From NCBI RefSeq assembly GCF_003265705.1, contig NW_020312968.1, positions 1,122,305 to 1,186,304 on the forward strand: 64,000 nt of DNA. The letters are read 5' to 3'. The number at the start of each line of letters is the position of its first letter. Positions within the stretch are counted from its first letter, which is position 1. The notes under the pieces were generated by a model. It searched no databases. It had not been told where the DNA came from and was given only the letters and a program-made list of their open reading frames with translations. Of this stretch, positions 1 through 12,925 are shown piece by piece. This DNA comes from Callorhinus ursinus. Taxonomy: Eukaryota > Chordata > Mammalia > Carnivora > Otariidae. A program made the position numbers and the translations under genes.

Positions 1-1092
1 CACACTTGTAGGATTTCTGCCATCCAATGCTGGTAGTGTCTGCTATTAATATGTGGCCCTAAGATGGTTTCAGTGATAACTGAAGTAAGATGCAGCAAAT
101 GTAATAACTGTCCTACGGCCACTTAGCAAGATTGTTAAAGGAGAGGTAAAGAAGAACCCCATAACCAATTGAAGTGACAGCAGGGTGAGCTTCAGATAAT
201 CAGGGTATAATTGCATAAACTGGAATTGAGCGGGCAAGTAAAGGCCAACACCGGAGTAAGAGGAAGGGTTTGAGCAAAATATATAACTGATTCTTTTTGT
301 ATTTTACCTAAAAATGCGTCTCCAGGATGGATGGTCTATATTCACTGAGAGGGACTTAATCTAGCGCCAGAAGTGCCTTCAAACAGAAAACTCTGCGTAC
401 GGAGCCACACATTCTAATTTACCTATACAAGGTAGAACCCCTTTCTCATACTTCAGAAGAAAGGTGTTTTAGACACTATTTTCTGTTTTTTTTTTCTTGT
501 TATCTTTTTGTTTTGTTTTGTTTTGGCTTGCTTTTTTACTGTGCCTGAACACCCTAATTCTTCAGAACTACTTTAGAGAAAATAATGCCACCACATCAGT
601 TCCTTAACGTCCCTTGCACAAATGTGCTCCACGTGAAAGGTGTGTGAGACATGCCTTTCCCCTTCTTTATTAGAGAGAGTTTCTGCCTTGACCTAGAGGT
701 ATTAATGACAATTGCTTATCTCCCTTCTCTAGGTCTAAGAGCAGTCTAATAAATCAGAGACCCCAGAATCTGGAACCTGGGAAGAATAGGGATAGAGTTA
801 AGACCAAAACCTTCATACCTGAAAACATAGTCTTATATTTAGGTGAACAAAAGTTCTCCTGATGGCACAACAAGGAATTCTGCAACTCTTAAAAATATTC
901 TCTTGCTCGCTGAGGACTAGGCAAAAGCCTCCCTCCAATGTGCTCCCATTATGTTGTGTATTTTATCTAAGTGAAGCATTTTTGCACTACAAAGTCATTG
1001 CCTGCTGTTTTAGTTCTGTATCTCCACTGCTAGATCATGAGCTCACTGACAGGAGGAAGTTCATGCTCACTGCTGTGCTCTTTTCCAGTTAA
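1..1092. other. Unassigned non-coding sequence
   Basis: I see no recognisable gene or repeat here beyond a T-rich tract near 485-540. Open frames are short and show no family similarity that I recognise. It is interspersed-repeat-poor compared with the rest of the window. Confidence 0.5.
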
Positions 1093-1106
1093 GACTATTT
1101 TGATTG

Positions 1107-1307
1107 TTGGGGCGCCTGGGTGGTTCAGTCAGTTGAGTGTCCGACTCTTGGTTTTAGCTCAGGTCCTGATCTCAGGGTGGTGAGATCAAGCCCCGTGTTG
1201 GGGTCTGTGGTCAACGGGGAGTCTGCTTGAGATTCTCTCCCTATCCCTCTGCCTCTGCCCCTCCCCCTGCTCGAGTGCACTAATTAATTAAATCTTTAAA
1301 CAAAAAG
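1107..1307 (+). mobile_element. Can-SINE, older subtype, full length
   Basis: A tRNA-derived carnivore SINE. The head 'ggggcgcctgggtgg' is followed by a pol III A-box-like stretch, the 'gactcttggttttagctcag' segment of an older subtype, a CT-rich body and an A-rich tail ending in aaatcttta. It is flanked by 14-bp direct repeats at 1093-1106 and 1308-1321 (gactattttgattg / gactgttttgattg, one mismatch), which are target-site duplications. It is non-autonomous and depends on L1 machinery. Confidence 0.95.
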
Positions 1308-1321
1308 GACTGTTTTGATTG

Positions 1322-2474
1322 CAAGGAATGGGAACCATTTGAGATAATAAAAATAATTGTTAAAAAAACCCCTCTAATCAATGGAGAAAATAAAATGGTG
1401 GGCCACAAGGATATATTTGAAGGCTTTATTCAAAGGACAGGGAGGAAGATACCATTTGCTGGGCCTCAGGTAGATTAGAACCAAAAGTCAGGCATTGAGA
1501 TCTCTTTTCATATATCTCTGACCCCATCACATCTCTTATTTTTCTGTTCTCTGATGACCAGCTCCATTTTCCCTTTTTTGATTATATTCTATTGATTATT
1601 CAAATCGCATAAACCCGCTTGCCTTAATTCAACGAAACCTATTAGGTCCAACATTAAATACTGATAAATGACTTCAAAAGTCTGATTTGTCCAAGTCTTC
1701 CTTGTGCAGAGCCCTATTATCAGGTTGTACATAGTTCCCAATCAGGTCAGTTATAAATGGGAGGGGGAATGGGGATCAGTCACGTGGTACATTGCTCACT
1801 GCTCCAACAGTAGAAATGGTGGGAATGAGCAGATTCTCTGATAAAGGGCATAGTTAAGGTAGTTCCCTCAAAGTTGTCTAGTACTTATCCTTAATATCTG
1901 ACCCCCAGAGGGCATCAAAATCATGTGTTAAATGAATGAACACAAGGATGTGGCAGACATTGCAGGTAACATGTCAATTTCCCCTTATTTCTCTCTAAAA
2001 TCACGCCAATTTAGCTGGGTAGTGGGTGACAATAGGCCAGGAAACATGGACCCAGCCTGGTAATGTGCTGGAGATATTTCACATTGGTTTGTGGGAGCCA
2101 GTTATGCACATGTCTTCCCAGCTCTGCCAAGTCATGTTGGTAGCCTAAAACAGCCATGATGAGAATATTTGTACCACGGAAATTAGCCAGGGCTATAATC
2201 AGTCCTTGTTATTTTTTTTCCTCCCCAGAGAACGGATTATTAAACATTTATTAGCATTCCACTAGCCCAGCCAGAATCATGGTTGGTCTAAGCTCATAAT
2301 GGAAATCCCAAGCCTCATTTCCAGGATTGATTAAGGGGAGGGCCTGTGACCCAGTTCTACCAATGGGACCTGGGTTCTCTTGGATTTTCTTCCAAATAAA
2401 AATAAAAATGCTCAAATTTCCTGCCTTTGAACACTGTCTTTTAAGAATGTGATACCTCTAGCCAATCTGCAATC
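1322..2474. other. Unassigned; possible old repeat near 2200-2400
   Basis: No gene is seen. The stretch around 2280-2400 (ccaggattgattaagg... then 'ccaatgggacctgggttc') resembles ancient mammalian interspersed repeats, but I cannot name the family. Confidence 0.4.
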
Positions 2475-2483
2475 GAGAGGGAA

Positions 2484-2684
2484 TGGCTCGGTCGGCGTCT
2501 GGGTGGCTCAGTCGGTGTCTGCCTTTGGCTCAGGTCATGATCTCGGGGTCCTGGGATTGAGCCCGACAATGGGATCCTGGCTCAGCAGGGAGCCTGCTTT
2601 CCCCCTTCCTCTGCCCCTCCCACTTCTCGTCCTCCCTCACTCTCTCTCTCTCAAATGAATAAATAAAATCTTTTAAAAAAAAGA
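2484..2684 (+). mobile_element. Can-SINE, full length
   Basis: The body 'ctgggtggctcagtcggtg' through 'aataaataaaatcttttaaa' is a carnivore tRNA-derived SINE. A short direct repeat gagagggaa lies at 2475-2483 and 2685-2693. The first ten bases after the left repeat do not match the usual head, so the 5' end may be slightly rearranged. Confidence 0.9.
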
Positions 2685-2899
2685 GAGAGGGAAGCATAGA
2701 CATGCAAAGCAACAGGCTTAAATAAATGAAAAGAAATATGAAGACAATATGGTTCTTTGATGACTCTGTTAAGTAACTCCACAAAACATGGAACTACTCT
2801 GCCTCAGGCCATTGTTATGAGTGAGCAAATGACCTTTATTTCTTAGGGCAATTTTAGTTGAATGTTTCACAACTCGCAACCCAAAGATTCTAATACAGT

Positions 2900-3000
2900 G
2901 AATGGATAGGTGGGTGGATGGATGGATGAATGAATGAATGAACAAACAGACAAACCCATGAACCAATGAATAAGTGAATGAATGAATGAATGAATAAATA
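2900..3000. repeat. (GGAT)n/(GAAT)n tetranucleotide microsatellite
   Basis: A compound tetranucleotide array. ggat units at about 2905-2927 pass into gaat units at about 2925-2940. A degenerate acaa/ccaa middle is followed by a second gaat block at about 2973-2996. Open frames across it are low-complexity artefacts. Confidence 0.9.
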
Positions 3001-4480
3001 AGATTATTTGTACAGGGATAATTACGTGTATGCACAGGTATGTAACACATGTCCTGCTGGATTTCTATTTCACCCTTTTGCATTATAATATATTGTAAAA
3101 CTTTCACATTTTTTTTTATCATGGATGAACAAAGAGCTTCTCACTGAAGAAAATGTATGCACATTAATTACTTTCACATGACTATATATATTTAGGAACC
3201 TTCTTAATGAAGGACAAATTGTTCTCCACCACTCCATGCTCGCTAGAAAATATTCTAACTTTAAATAAAAATATGTGAAATTTATGAGATCTCTAATTCT
3301 GTATCCTAGCAGTTAAAACTCTAAGGGGTAATTTGTGTGGGTGCCTGTATGTGCATATATGTTCATTGGGAATGACGGTGTTTTCTATTTCTTTTGCATT
3401 CATGACACAAGAATGCTACCGTTCTTGTAACAAACAAGATTTAACTACAGTAAAACTTAAAGCCATTACATGCACTGAAAATAATTCATAGCATTGTTTT
3501 TACTTCGACTGTTTTCTTTCTCAATTTTGAGTCTAGGAGATGGGCTCTGGCGAACACAAGTCTTTGCCAGCTAGTTAGAAAGCCCCTTTTCTACCTGGTC
3601 AGATGCAATGAATCATTATTTTCCACCCCATACTCTTATCCACAAATCCAGTTCTCTCCAGAAACTAATAAATTGTGATTCTAGAGAAGAGGAAAGGTAG
3701 TCCAATGCATAATTGATGATGGGTGCTACCTAATCAGTACCTAATAGAAGAAAAATGCCAAAACCTGGCCACTTCATTCTTCTAAGGAAAAAAGTCAGGG
3801 AGCTAAGGTGAAAGACTCTTTTAAACAACAAACATTTTTTTTTCAGTCCCCAGTTGCCCTTCTCAGGACTAGCTATATGCATAACAATAGCAAAAATGTT
3901 GTTCTGGATGTTACTTCTTTCAGTTTCTATTAAAACAGTAATAGTGCCTGCTTCCATTATACATTTCCCTGAATATTTCAATCAAAATGTCACTTAGCCA
4001 CTGTTACTCGAGTGCACTTAATATTTTCATTAAAACCAATAAAACCAAGGAATGACAAGGGTGCAGGTGGGTGCAGGCAATTAAACTCCTCTTGTATGTA
4101 CCGTTAAATAGCAGTTGAAGAAAGAAAGAAGCCCCATTGAACACCTGTCCCTTCTCCTTTGAATGGCAGCTAACAGAAATCCACTTAGCTAGCTATTGTC
4201 TGCTTACTTTCCTGACAGATAATGTGAAGAACAGGCAGTTATGGGGCCACTAATTCAGAATTAATTTTTCCTTCACAAGACTGCTGTGGACACTGAGTGC
4301 AGTAATGGTGCCTGATCAGGATTCAGGGGGGTAAACAAGACAATCTGAGATGATGGGCAGAAGATAAAAGCCCTCCACTTGCCAGTCAGCTGTGGTTTTT
4401 GCTGGCACCTTGTATTATTATTTTTTTCAATCTGTCTCAAACCGAAGTCTAAAGAGTTAATCATTAAAACATTTGACTGG
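3001..4480. other. Unassigned non-coding sequence
   Basis: AT-rich sequence with no gene, repeat head or tail that I can identify. Confidence 0.45.
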
Positions 4481-4538
4481 TGTGTGTGTGCGCGCGCGCG
4501 TGTGTGTGTGTGCGTGTGTGTGTGTGTGTGTGTGTGCA
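4481..4538. repeat. (TG)n with internal (CG)5 block
   Basis: A 58-bp alternating purine-pyrimidine tract: TG repeats, then five CG units at 4491-4500, then TG repeats again with one CG interruption. Alternating CG/TG tracts are classic Z-DNA-prone sequence. Confidence 0.95.
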
Positions 4539-4849
4539 CGGGCCACATGTATGTTGAAAGAAAACACAAAAGAGGAAGATTCTACAGTGTTGCTCTCCAT
4601 CTTTTCCCGCCATATTAAAAATGTTAGTGGCTGCAAAAGACAGCTGTTAAGTCACACATTGAGATTGTTTATGGAACTTCCTCCTGTGAGCTTCTACCTC
4701 AGTTGAGAAAATTACTGCATTTCCTTTAATAAATCCAGACCTTCTGATAACCCACAATTATTGCTTATTGCATTCTGGTAGGAAACACCCACCCCTAACA
4801 TGCACGACAAAAACTGGTTTCCACCAGACCAAATTAAAATGTTCTCTTG

Positions 4850-4936
4850 CTTTTATTCTTTCTACCTCTCTCCCTCTCTCCCTCTTCACCTTTCTCCCCC
4901 ACTCCCCTCTTTCTCTCTCTCCCTTTTCTTTCTAAG
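4850..4936. repeat. Polypyrimidine (CT-rich) tract
   Basis: An almost pure C/T run of about 85 bases (ctctctccctctctccctc and similar) followed by ordinary sequence. The open frames here only reflect the low complexity. Confidence 0.85.
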
Positions 4937-7430
4937 TCCGTGTTCCTACATGCTAGCCACCCAAATCATTTCAATAACCAGCAGAATGAAGAATCTCTGG
5001 GGATGAGTTACAGAGGAGGATTAGATACAACTGTTCTCTGGCCAGTCTTTGAGACCTGTTGGCAGACAAATGGCAGACATATCTTGTGAATTATCTCCTA
5101 GTCACTGACACAAACCCCTCAGAATAAATCAGGATTGGAGATTGATTTCCGCAAAATTGCTTTATTACTCAGGTAAAATTTATCGACCTGTTCTATGAAG
5201 GAAAAAAAATAATAAACGAAAGAGGACAGGCCATGCTAAAATAGCAAACATAAAACCTTCCATAAATCCTCTCATTTCAAATATTTGATAATTTAGCGTA
5301 GAATGTGTTTTTGGAGAAGTTCATCTTTGTGTAGTTTATGTTGTCTGGGAGAAACATACAGAACCCAGGCACCTTAAGGACCATCGGTTAGCTATCAAAA
5401 TATACGCTGATTAAGTGTGGTGACCAGTTTCTAAGCCCCAAATCAGGAAACATATTTTTACAAAGTTTTTTTTCTCCTTATAAAATTATCTGGTAATATT
5501 TTTGCAATACAAACATTAAATCCAATAAGATCGTAAAGTTATATCTACCCCAAATATCCAAATTATAGACCTTCTATCCATAGGGGCCACCTCCACTCAA
5601 CTCATGAAGTTGCATGGAGGGTCAGTTTTCATGGGCAAAATGAAACCATTATTCTATATTGAAATCTTTTCAGTTTTTCTGAATGATCAAATGTAGTGTC
5701 TATGGATTCTGTGTACATCGTAAAAAATAACTTTCCTTGCAATGCAGAGGCCACATATCTGTGTCAAGAGAAATATCTCCAAACAAAATCTTATGTGATA
5801 ATTCTATTTGATGAAGGTGGGCAACATAGTAAGAGAAGAACAAAATCTTGGCCAGAGCTTGTTACTCTAAGTGCAGTTATATAAAAGACATCAGTTTACT
5901 TTCTGTGCGTTTGTGTGTGTGTGAGTGTGTATGTTGACTTTATCTGAGGGTGCTCAATACTCTCAGACAGTGAATACAAGAGACAGGGAGATCATTCCAT
6001 TGCTGCACACTTTTAAGCAACCCACTCTTAATTCATAGAAACCTCTAGGAGAATGGTCTCCACGATTTCTCATTTCCATGTTTCCTCCAAAGAGTTAGCT
6101 AGTTATACAAGCAAATCAAAGTTGATCCCAAAACACTTGGTTTATCTATGCTGTTCAGAAATATGTCAGTGGGAGAAAGACAGAAAACATGCCAAAACAT
6201 GCTTGAGACCTTGCAGACTCACTGTTTTCTCTTTTACCCCTGGTTTGAAATCTCAATTATCACGGCCTTTTGATGACTGTCTTCTATAACACTTGGGAAC
6301 CACCTTCCCCCTTCCCTTTCTCAGGGCCCCAAGAACTGCCTCTTCCCCCTTATCATTTCTAGATCAAGTATCTTTCTGGCCAAAAATTTTTCTTCTTGAC
6401 CAGGGCATGATTGCTTCAATCTACTGATTTAACAAGGTCAACTTCTACCAACAAGATGTAACACACAGAATATTTCCACATTAATCATCAAATATAGAAG
6501 CTTTCCTGTATCTGCCTAAGCTAATAATTTTTCCACACTGTAACGCAATAAATTGGACCTAGCTCTATGACAAGTCTTCTCATGCAAAGTTGTTATCTTC
6601 CCATTTATCCTGAGATGAAGCCTCCCATCCCAAGCCCTACCCATATATGAAAGCTTGCTGTCAAACTTCCCAGGGTTTCAGCCTCATATGGGTATTTAAC
6701 CAAGTGTATCACTTAGAATTGCAAAGGTAGCTGAAAGAAAAACAAAACTTAATAATATAAAATCTGTGATAAGTATTATATGTTTAATATATTATCTTTA
6801 ATATATTATAATCAAATTATAATTAAATGCACAATTATTATAAAATACATATTATCTGTCATTATTATTTTACAAACACAAAGGAATGGAGGCCATGTGG
6901 GAGGTAGTAAATGTGGGTTTAAGTACTCATCTTTCTAAATACAATTTAAAGAAAAACTATACATTTATAAGTCAAAGAACAGAGTTAAATGTGAGCCTAC
7001 TATTTAAAAGTCTGGTGATAAGCACCAGATTAACTAAAATGAGTTAGAGTTAAAATGCTTGCAGTTTAGGAACACGAATGGGCATGAGAGTGAAAAATTG
7101 GGATGGGGAGATAGTTTATATTTTATAACTTCTGAACGATTTGGACTTTGTTAAAAAAGAAAAAAATATATATATATACATACTTAATTTTATGACTTCC
7201 AAAAAAATTAAAGAAAGGTGATTGCACTAAGCTCTACAATTACTTGTCAAGTCTCATGCTGATATCACTGTGGACTTGAAGTTGGACAATGAATCTGGCT
7301 TCGTCCTCCTTTGTTAAAAGGTCATCAGCTCTGTGATATCACCACAGATAGGAGATGAACCTCTCCACCATCTGGCCTCGAATGTACTTCCCCACCTGGC
7401 TTTCTGTGGAGAACACTCAAGACCATTTCA
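4937..7430. other. Unassigned, AT-rich in part
   Basis: No gene is recognised. It includes a short TG-rich run near 5907-5932, a strongly AT-rich block at about 6735-6870, and a (TA)n run near 7166-7180. The 7080-7200 stretch weakly resembles an old L1 3' UTR. Confidence 0.4.
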
Positions 7431-7439
7431 AGAGCTGTG

Positions 7440-7575
7440 GGATTAGCAGAAAAAACACAGATCATGGAATCAGAAGTTTTGAATTCAAGTTCTGCCTTCA
7501 CTTTAACAACAGCCAGTTTGTCATTTAAAGTCTGTGGCTTCAGTTTCCTTTGTGTAAAGTAGGTAGAATACCAGA
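7440..7575 (+). mobile_element. MIR fragment
   Basis: The order of motifs follows the MIR SINE core in sense: 'catggaatcagaagttt', 'gaattcaagttctgcc', then 'cttcagtttcctttgtgtaaa'. The copy is divergent, as expected for this ancient tRNA-derived family. Confidence 0.7.
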
Positions 7576-9100
7576 GTTTGGGAGGAGATTCATGGAGGTA
7601 ACAAATAGAAATGTACTTGCTTATTGTAAGTAATGAAACAACGTTTAGTATAATAGCTCAAATGTCATTTGTTTTCCATATGACCTGCTTCTTGGCAATC
7701 ACGGCAGCGATTTGGTGCTGCTCTGACCTCTTCTATCTCCAATACCAGCCTAATGAGCAGCTTTCAGCTCAACCACAGCACTGTTTATTCTTTGTGTTTC
7801 CAGCATCAGGGAAATGACTGCTTTGCTTTTCTTAGACAGTCCCCTTCACTCATGTGCAGAGAGAAAATCTATTCTTTATCTTGTTATGTTTTCAATCTAA
7901 ATGATTTACATTACCTAGATGAAACATTGCTAGGAGGGCACAAAAGGTTAATTCCTTCCCCCTTATACAGGGAGTTGGACACTGGTTTGAATTATTGACC
8001 AGGGATGGCTTTTAAGGGTCATTGAAACAGTAAGTTGTGAATTGTAGACTCCTTGTCTGAGCCCAAAGGCTGACTGTCTTCTTAAAAGTGGTTAAGTGGA
8101 AGTTATTGATGAGACCTCGAGTGAGATTTGACATCAGGCTTTAATTATACCTTGAGAGGCAAGGAAATGGAAAACGAAGGCTAATTCAATTGAACAGTTG
8201 ATCACTAAGCAATAATCACAACACAAAAAAATGTATCTCTATTTCACTCAAGTGCTGCCCACATGGAAAACTGGTATCAGTAATTTGATTTGTGTTACTC
8301 TTCTTAAGATATTTTATTTGGATCAAGAGAGGGATGTTTTATTTAGCCTATCTGAAAATGTGTTTGCATGGACATACAGGCCTAGAGCTTCTTCCTTAAA
8401 GTGTAAAAGAGTGGAACCAAAGAAACTCCGTGTAATTTTAACCCTCCTGAGGATACTAATCTATAGTTCCTGGTCAGCACACTCTGCATCAGAAATAGAA
8501 TACAAAACAAAGGGGTACCACCAAAGAAATTTTTAGTTAGAAATATAGTACCCAAGTCCACATTACCGAACACATTAGAGATATATTAAAATATGCTTCA
8601 CATATCAGCATTTATGCAAATTGTTAAACCTTCTTAGTCTTTGCATTTTACTCACTGAAAAACATAGGTGTGGGCAGCTTGTTTGTTTCCAGTCTCTGCC
8701 ATTCTCCTGCCAAATGGAGCTATTTACAGCAAATATAGAAAAACTGTCTTGACATTCACAAAATTCTAGAAGCTCTTTGCAAGCCTGCCACAAATATAAT
8801 ATGTTGAACCATATCATATTGCTAATATTCAACTACTTTTTCCCCACAAATATGGTAGTGCCATATGGTTCTAATAGATACAAATTATGGGTCAGGTTTC
8901 TCGAATTCTTGCATAATAAATTACTAGTCATGTCCTCCATGAGCGTTGTTCAGGAAAGCACTTCCTGGTTGAAGAAACTCAGTGGCATTTGTCTTTGGCT
9001 ATTAAAGATGAATATCAGAAAGCTGTGTTCATTCAGGTGACTATTCCCTTCTGCGAAAGCAATTTCAAACAAAAAAGCATTGCACTAAAAAAAAGTTAAC
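7576..9100. other. Unassigned non-coding sequence
   Basis: Several short open frames occur on both strands, but none has recognisable domains. No repeat was identified. Confidence 0.4.
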
Positions 9101-9104
9101 TGAA

Positions 9105-9230
9105 GTAGTGGATATATATTATTTTTTCTTCTTTATACTTTGCCATATTTTCCAAATTTCTACAATGAACATGTATTTTTAAATCAGAAACATTTTAAAA
9201 CAAATTTTAAAAATTAAAGAGAGCTGAATT
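9105..9230 (+). mobile_element. L1M 3' end fragment
   Basis: 'ttccaaatttctacaatgaa' and 'catgtatttttaaatcag' followed by A-rich sequence match the sense 3' end of old mammalian L1M elements. Confidence 0.5.
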
Positions 9231-12040
9231 TTAAATATCACATTAAAATCTGAGGAGAGCAAGTCATATAATAAATAGGCCTATTCCTTCAGACAAAATA
9301 CCTATGAATAATTCTGAAAAATGACTTGTTTATTACCACTACCATCCCAATTTCTCCTCCTGTTGACAAGGAGTCAAGGTAGTTGACACTTCCAGTTTCA
9401 CTTGAGCTGATTTGTGACACTTATTAGTCAACCAATTTGGGAGCACAACGTGCTTTGGTGGTCTAATCCCACCTCTGGTCACATATTAACCTCATTTTGG
9501 TTTAAATGCTCCATTAAAATGGGAAACCCTATCCAGCTGGCAGGGGAATAGCACTTGCTTTAAATTGGATATTATTCTGAATTACAGTCAACTCTGTAAT
9601 TCAGTGTGATGTGGCTGCTAAAAAGCCAAGGATCTTAGACTGCATTAATAAAAGTGTAATTTCTGGTTTATGGGAAGTAATCGTCTTTCTATATTCTGAT
9701 CAAGCCACATCTGGAGTATTATGTTCAATTACAGGTCAGCATTTTAAGGACCATGGCAAATTAGAATATGACCAAAGAGGAAATCAGGATGGGGAAGAGT
9801 CTTGAAAGCCACTGTCATTTTGAGGAAGAGGCAATGGAAAGCAGGCTAGGTGGTATAGATGACATAATAGCTGTCTTCAGATATCTGAACTGGTTGGATG
9901 GAAATGAGAGAATTCTGCGTTGTTCGGAAACACCGTGAATACGGGTTTTTTTTAATGAATATGAGAGGATATTAAAATGGAGCTTCTTAAAAAATCTCCT
10001 TTTTGACTGAGATCACAAAAGGCTACAACGAACACTAAGTGACAGCCATTTACACATCCCAAAGGGAGGTGCCTGATCATCTGAACCCGACTTGCAAAGG
10101 AGGTGGCCCCGAACAGTTTGACAAGTGTAACACTACTTCAAAGATAGAAAGGGGTTAATGTTGTAGGAGTTGAGTGGCATTTTTTTTTTTTTGAGAGAGA
10201 GAGAGAGAGAGAAAGAAAGAGTTGTTAGAGGGCAGTGGTCTAAAAGGGGTACTAGCCTTTCCGAGGCAGCAGGCTGTGACAGGTGGAAGCACCCAGAGAA
10301 CATGATTTATGTCTCTGGGGTACGAGGAGCACAAAGACTGGAGCCAGATCCACACCAGCAAAAGCCCAAGGGCGGGCGGCTGTGGCTAGCTAGCCACTCT
10401 GACTCAGAGAGGAGAACCAGGTGGGACTTGCACTGGCCTACACCTGCCTTGCATGTAGAAGGCTGCACCACGTGTGTGCCGTGTAAAGGTGGTTGGCATA
10501 GGTGGCAAGTGGAGGCTGAAACACACCCTCTCTCTGATCCTCATGGGTAAGACCTTTTCTGCCCCCTCCAAGGGGTGCACCTTTCTTTGCACCAAGGAAC
10601 GAGTGACTAGGAACATGTGCTCTACAAGGATGCATCTTTCCCAAGGGATCATCTTTTTCTCATTCACGGAGGGGTACCACAAAAGCTAGAGGCATCCCCA
10701 GCAATAAGAGAAGTTTTTTGCATGGGTCAGATGTGGGCCTTGTAGAAGAGAAAGTCAGCTTGAAATCATCTTAAAGGAATGTGTCCAAGAGAGCCATCTA
10801 GTGAGGAATGGGACTCCAAGAGAGGACCTGAGTTGGCTGAATGATCAGATACCTGGAGAGCTGTGAATGGCCAACAAGAGAAAATATCCTCCCTTCTCTA
10901 AAGGATGTCAGAGTCTGGGACAGCAAAGAAGTGGGGAACTAAACCAGCATTAGTTTCAGAATTTTGACTATTGCTTGAAAATAGATATTTAAACTGAAAT
11001 GAGACTTCTAGTGACTAATAATAACCAGAGAATGTTTTCAAGTCAACAACAACAACAACAAAAAAAAAAAAAACTACAGGAGCCACCTGAATGTCATCCA
11101 AGCAGTCAGAGAAGAACTGGCTCCAAAGTATAGGTTGAAAGTCCAGAGGTTGAAATTTCACATAGCAGATTTTCTCTCTCTCTCTCTCACACACACAAAC
11201 ACACTCCATGTAAAAGGCATAAGGGCATAGATTTCATCATTAGACTGTTTATCAATAAAATGGGATAATGTACTGAGAGCCCATGTTAAAGAAAGGAGAC
11301 AGGAAAGAGAAAAACCTAGAAAAACTATGAATTCCCAGATCAACAGCAGTGCTCTTTATTTTTGAAAGCAGGGACATTCTCAAGGTGCTGGAGTGTTCGG
11401 CTCTCTCTGATTATCCTGGCTACCCTCTACGCACAGATCTATTCTCCTTACATCAGGGTGTGACAGTCTTTCAGTACAGAGAATCAGGCTCCATTCCACA
11501 ATGCATAATCAAACTTGTGGAGAATGGAGAGGTGATAATTCGATGAATTCAATTACATGTATGTTTTAAAATAATCTTACTAAATGCCATGCTGGACAAA
11601 ATAATTTCAGAATTTGGTTGAATCCACGTGGTATAAGTTCCTAAGAATGTAGACAAAGACAGAGCCATGCGGGGATTGGATCCATTTACTGCTAACCTCT
11701 TTGTTCAGTCTTTAGATATGCTTGATCAGGTTCCTTTTCTAGGACTGAACTGGGGTAGAGAGTAGTCATCTAACTCAGAGTCCCTACACTGGAGGGAAGG
11801 GGAAAAGGATATTAAATACCTTTTATGTGGGTTGCACGAGGGGTGAAAAAAAAAAGCAGAGAAATAGATACAGACATGGATGATTAGATTCTGATAAATG
11901 TGCCTCCTGCCCAAACTGAGCATATTCATCCAAACATCTTTATTTCTGATCTCCTGTAATTTTGCCAGGAGATCTAGAGCTGTCAATTTAATTGAGATAT
12001 GAAGGATTTTGGCCTAAGCCCCAAAATAAATGAGGCCATG
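9231..12040. other. Unassigned; simple repeats and a GC-richer block
   Basis: It contains T(13)(GA)n at about 10180-10220, (CAA)n/poly(A) at about 11045-11074, and (TC)n(AC)n at about 11171-11205. A slightly GC-richer block at 10250-10680 has overlapping open frames on both strands (up to 126 codons) but no recognisable protein family. I could not assign a gene or a repeat. Confidence 0.4.
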
Positions 12041-12044
12041 ATGA

Positions 12045-12240
12045 AACAGGAATTCATTTATTCAATTTCATTCATTCAATAAATATTCATTGGGCACTTA
12101 TTCTTTGCCAAGTATTGTGGTAGTTACTGGGGATAAATTCTTGAGCTAAACAGATATAAATCCTGCTACTACAGAACTTACAGTACAACTGAAAAAACAG
12201 ATATCAAACAAGGAATTACAAATGTGATAAGGGATTTTAA
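12045..12240 (-). mobile_element. L2 3' end, antisense
   Basis: 'ttcattcattcaataaatat' is followed by 'tcattgggcacttattc', 'ctggggataaat' and 'acagaacttacag'. This is the reverse-complement 3' end of LINE-2 in consensus order, well diverged. Confidence 0.8.
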
Positions 12241-12602
12241 TAAAATTAGACATCATGGAAAAACTGATATGTTTCAAACCTATAACAATATTAGATGCAG
12301 ATATGATATGCAGAGAGCGAGAGAGACACTGATGAGCTATTCTATCTAATAGCCTGTTTGGACCTGTTTGGCAAGCCTATGAAGAAGCAATACAAGTTTA
12401 TAAAGTGAGGTTCACTCCTTTGTCACACATCTGGATTTATTTTACCAAAGTAAGTTATAGGAAGCATTACAACTTGTAACAAGGTACCCGAGAGGCATTC
12501 TGTTCTTCCCCCAGAAACCTTTACTATTGCAAATGGCCGTCCATTCCCACAGGGCAGTGAGTGTGGACAGAGGACAAGGACATTCACCCTCCCCATGTTG
12601 TA

Positions 12603-12925
12603 CGGTGTCAGTCAGCTCGGGCTAGCTGCACAAAATACCACAGGCTAGGTGCCTGCAATAGACATTTATAATCTCGCAGTTCTGGAGACTGCCAAGTCGG
12701 GTGTCAGGGGGCCAGTGCGGTCAGATCCTGGAGGACCTCTCCCTACTCTGCAGATAGCTTCTTCACATGACAGAGTTATGGGGGCTCTTCCTCTAATCCT
12801 ATCAAGTTAGGGCCCCACCCTTATGACCTCCTTTGACCTTTATCACCTCCTCCCAAGCCCTGTCTCCAAATACAGTCACATTAGGGGTTAGGGCTTAACG
12901 AATTTTGGGGAAGAGACAATTGATG
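12603..12925 (-). mobile_element. MLT1-type LTR (ERVL-MaLR), antisense
   Basis: The antisense MLT1 layout is visible in order: 'gcacaaaataccacaggct', 'cagttctggag', 'tcctcccaagccctgtctcc', 'aaatacagtcacattaggg', and 'gaattttggggaag' at the end. This is a solo-LTR-like remnant with no flanking internal region. Confidence 0.75.

Noticed and set aside
1109..1180. tRNA gene signal (A and B boxes) in SINE heads
   Set aside because: These are the tRNA-derived heads of Can-SINEs, not stand-alone tRNA genes; no intact cloverleaf with a mature 3' end was seen.
4273..4706. Frames with long Val-Cys or His-Thr repeats
   Set aside because: Artefacts of the TG/CG microsatellite.
10155..10689. Overlapping frames up to 126 codons in a GC-richer block as a gene
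   Set aside because: No domain, signal or family is recognisable, both strands are equally open, and the longest frame begins in a (GA)n repeat.
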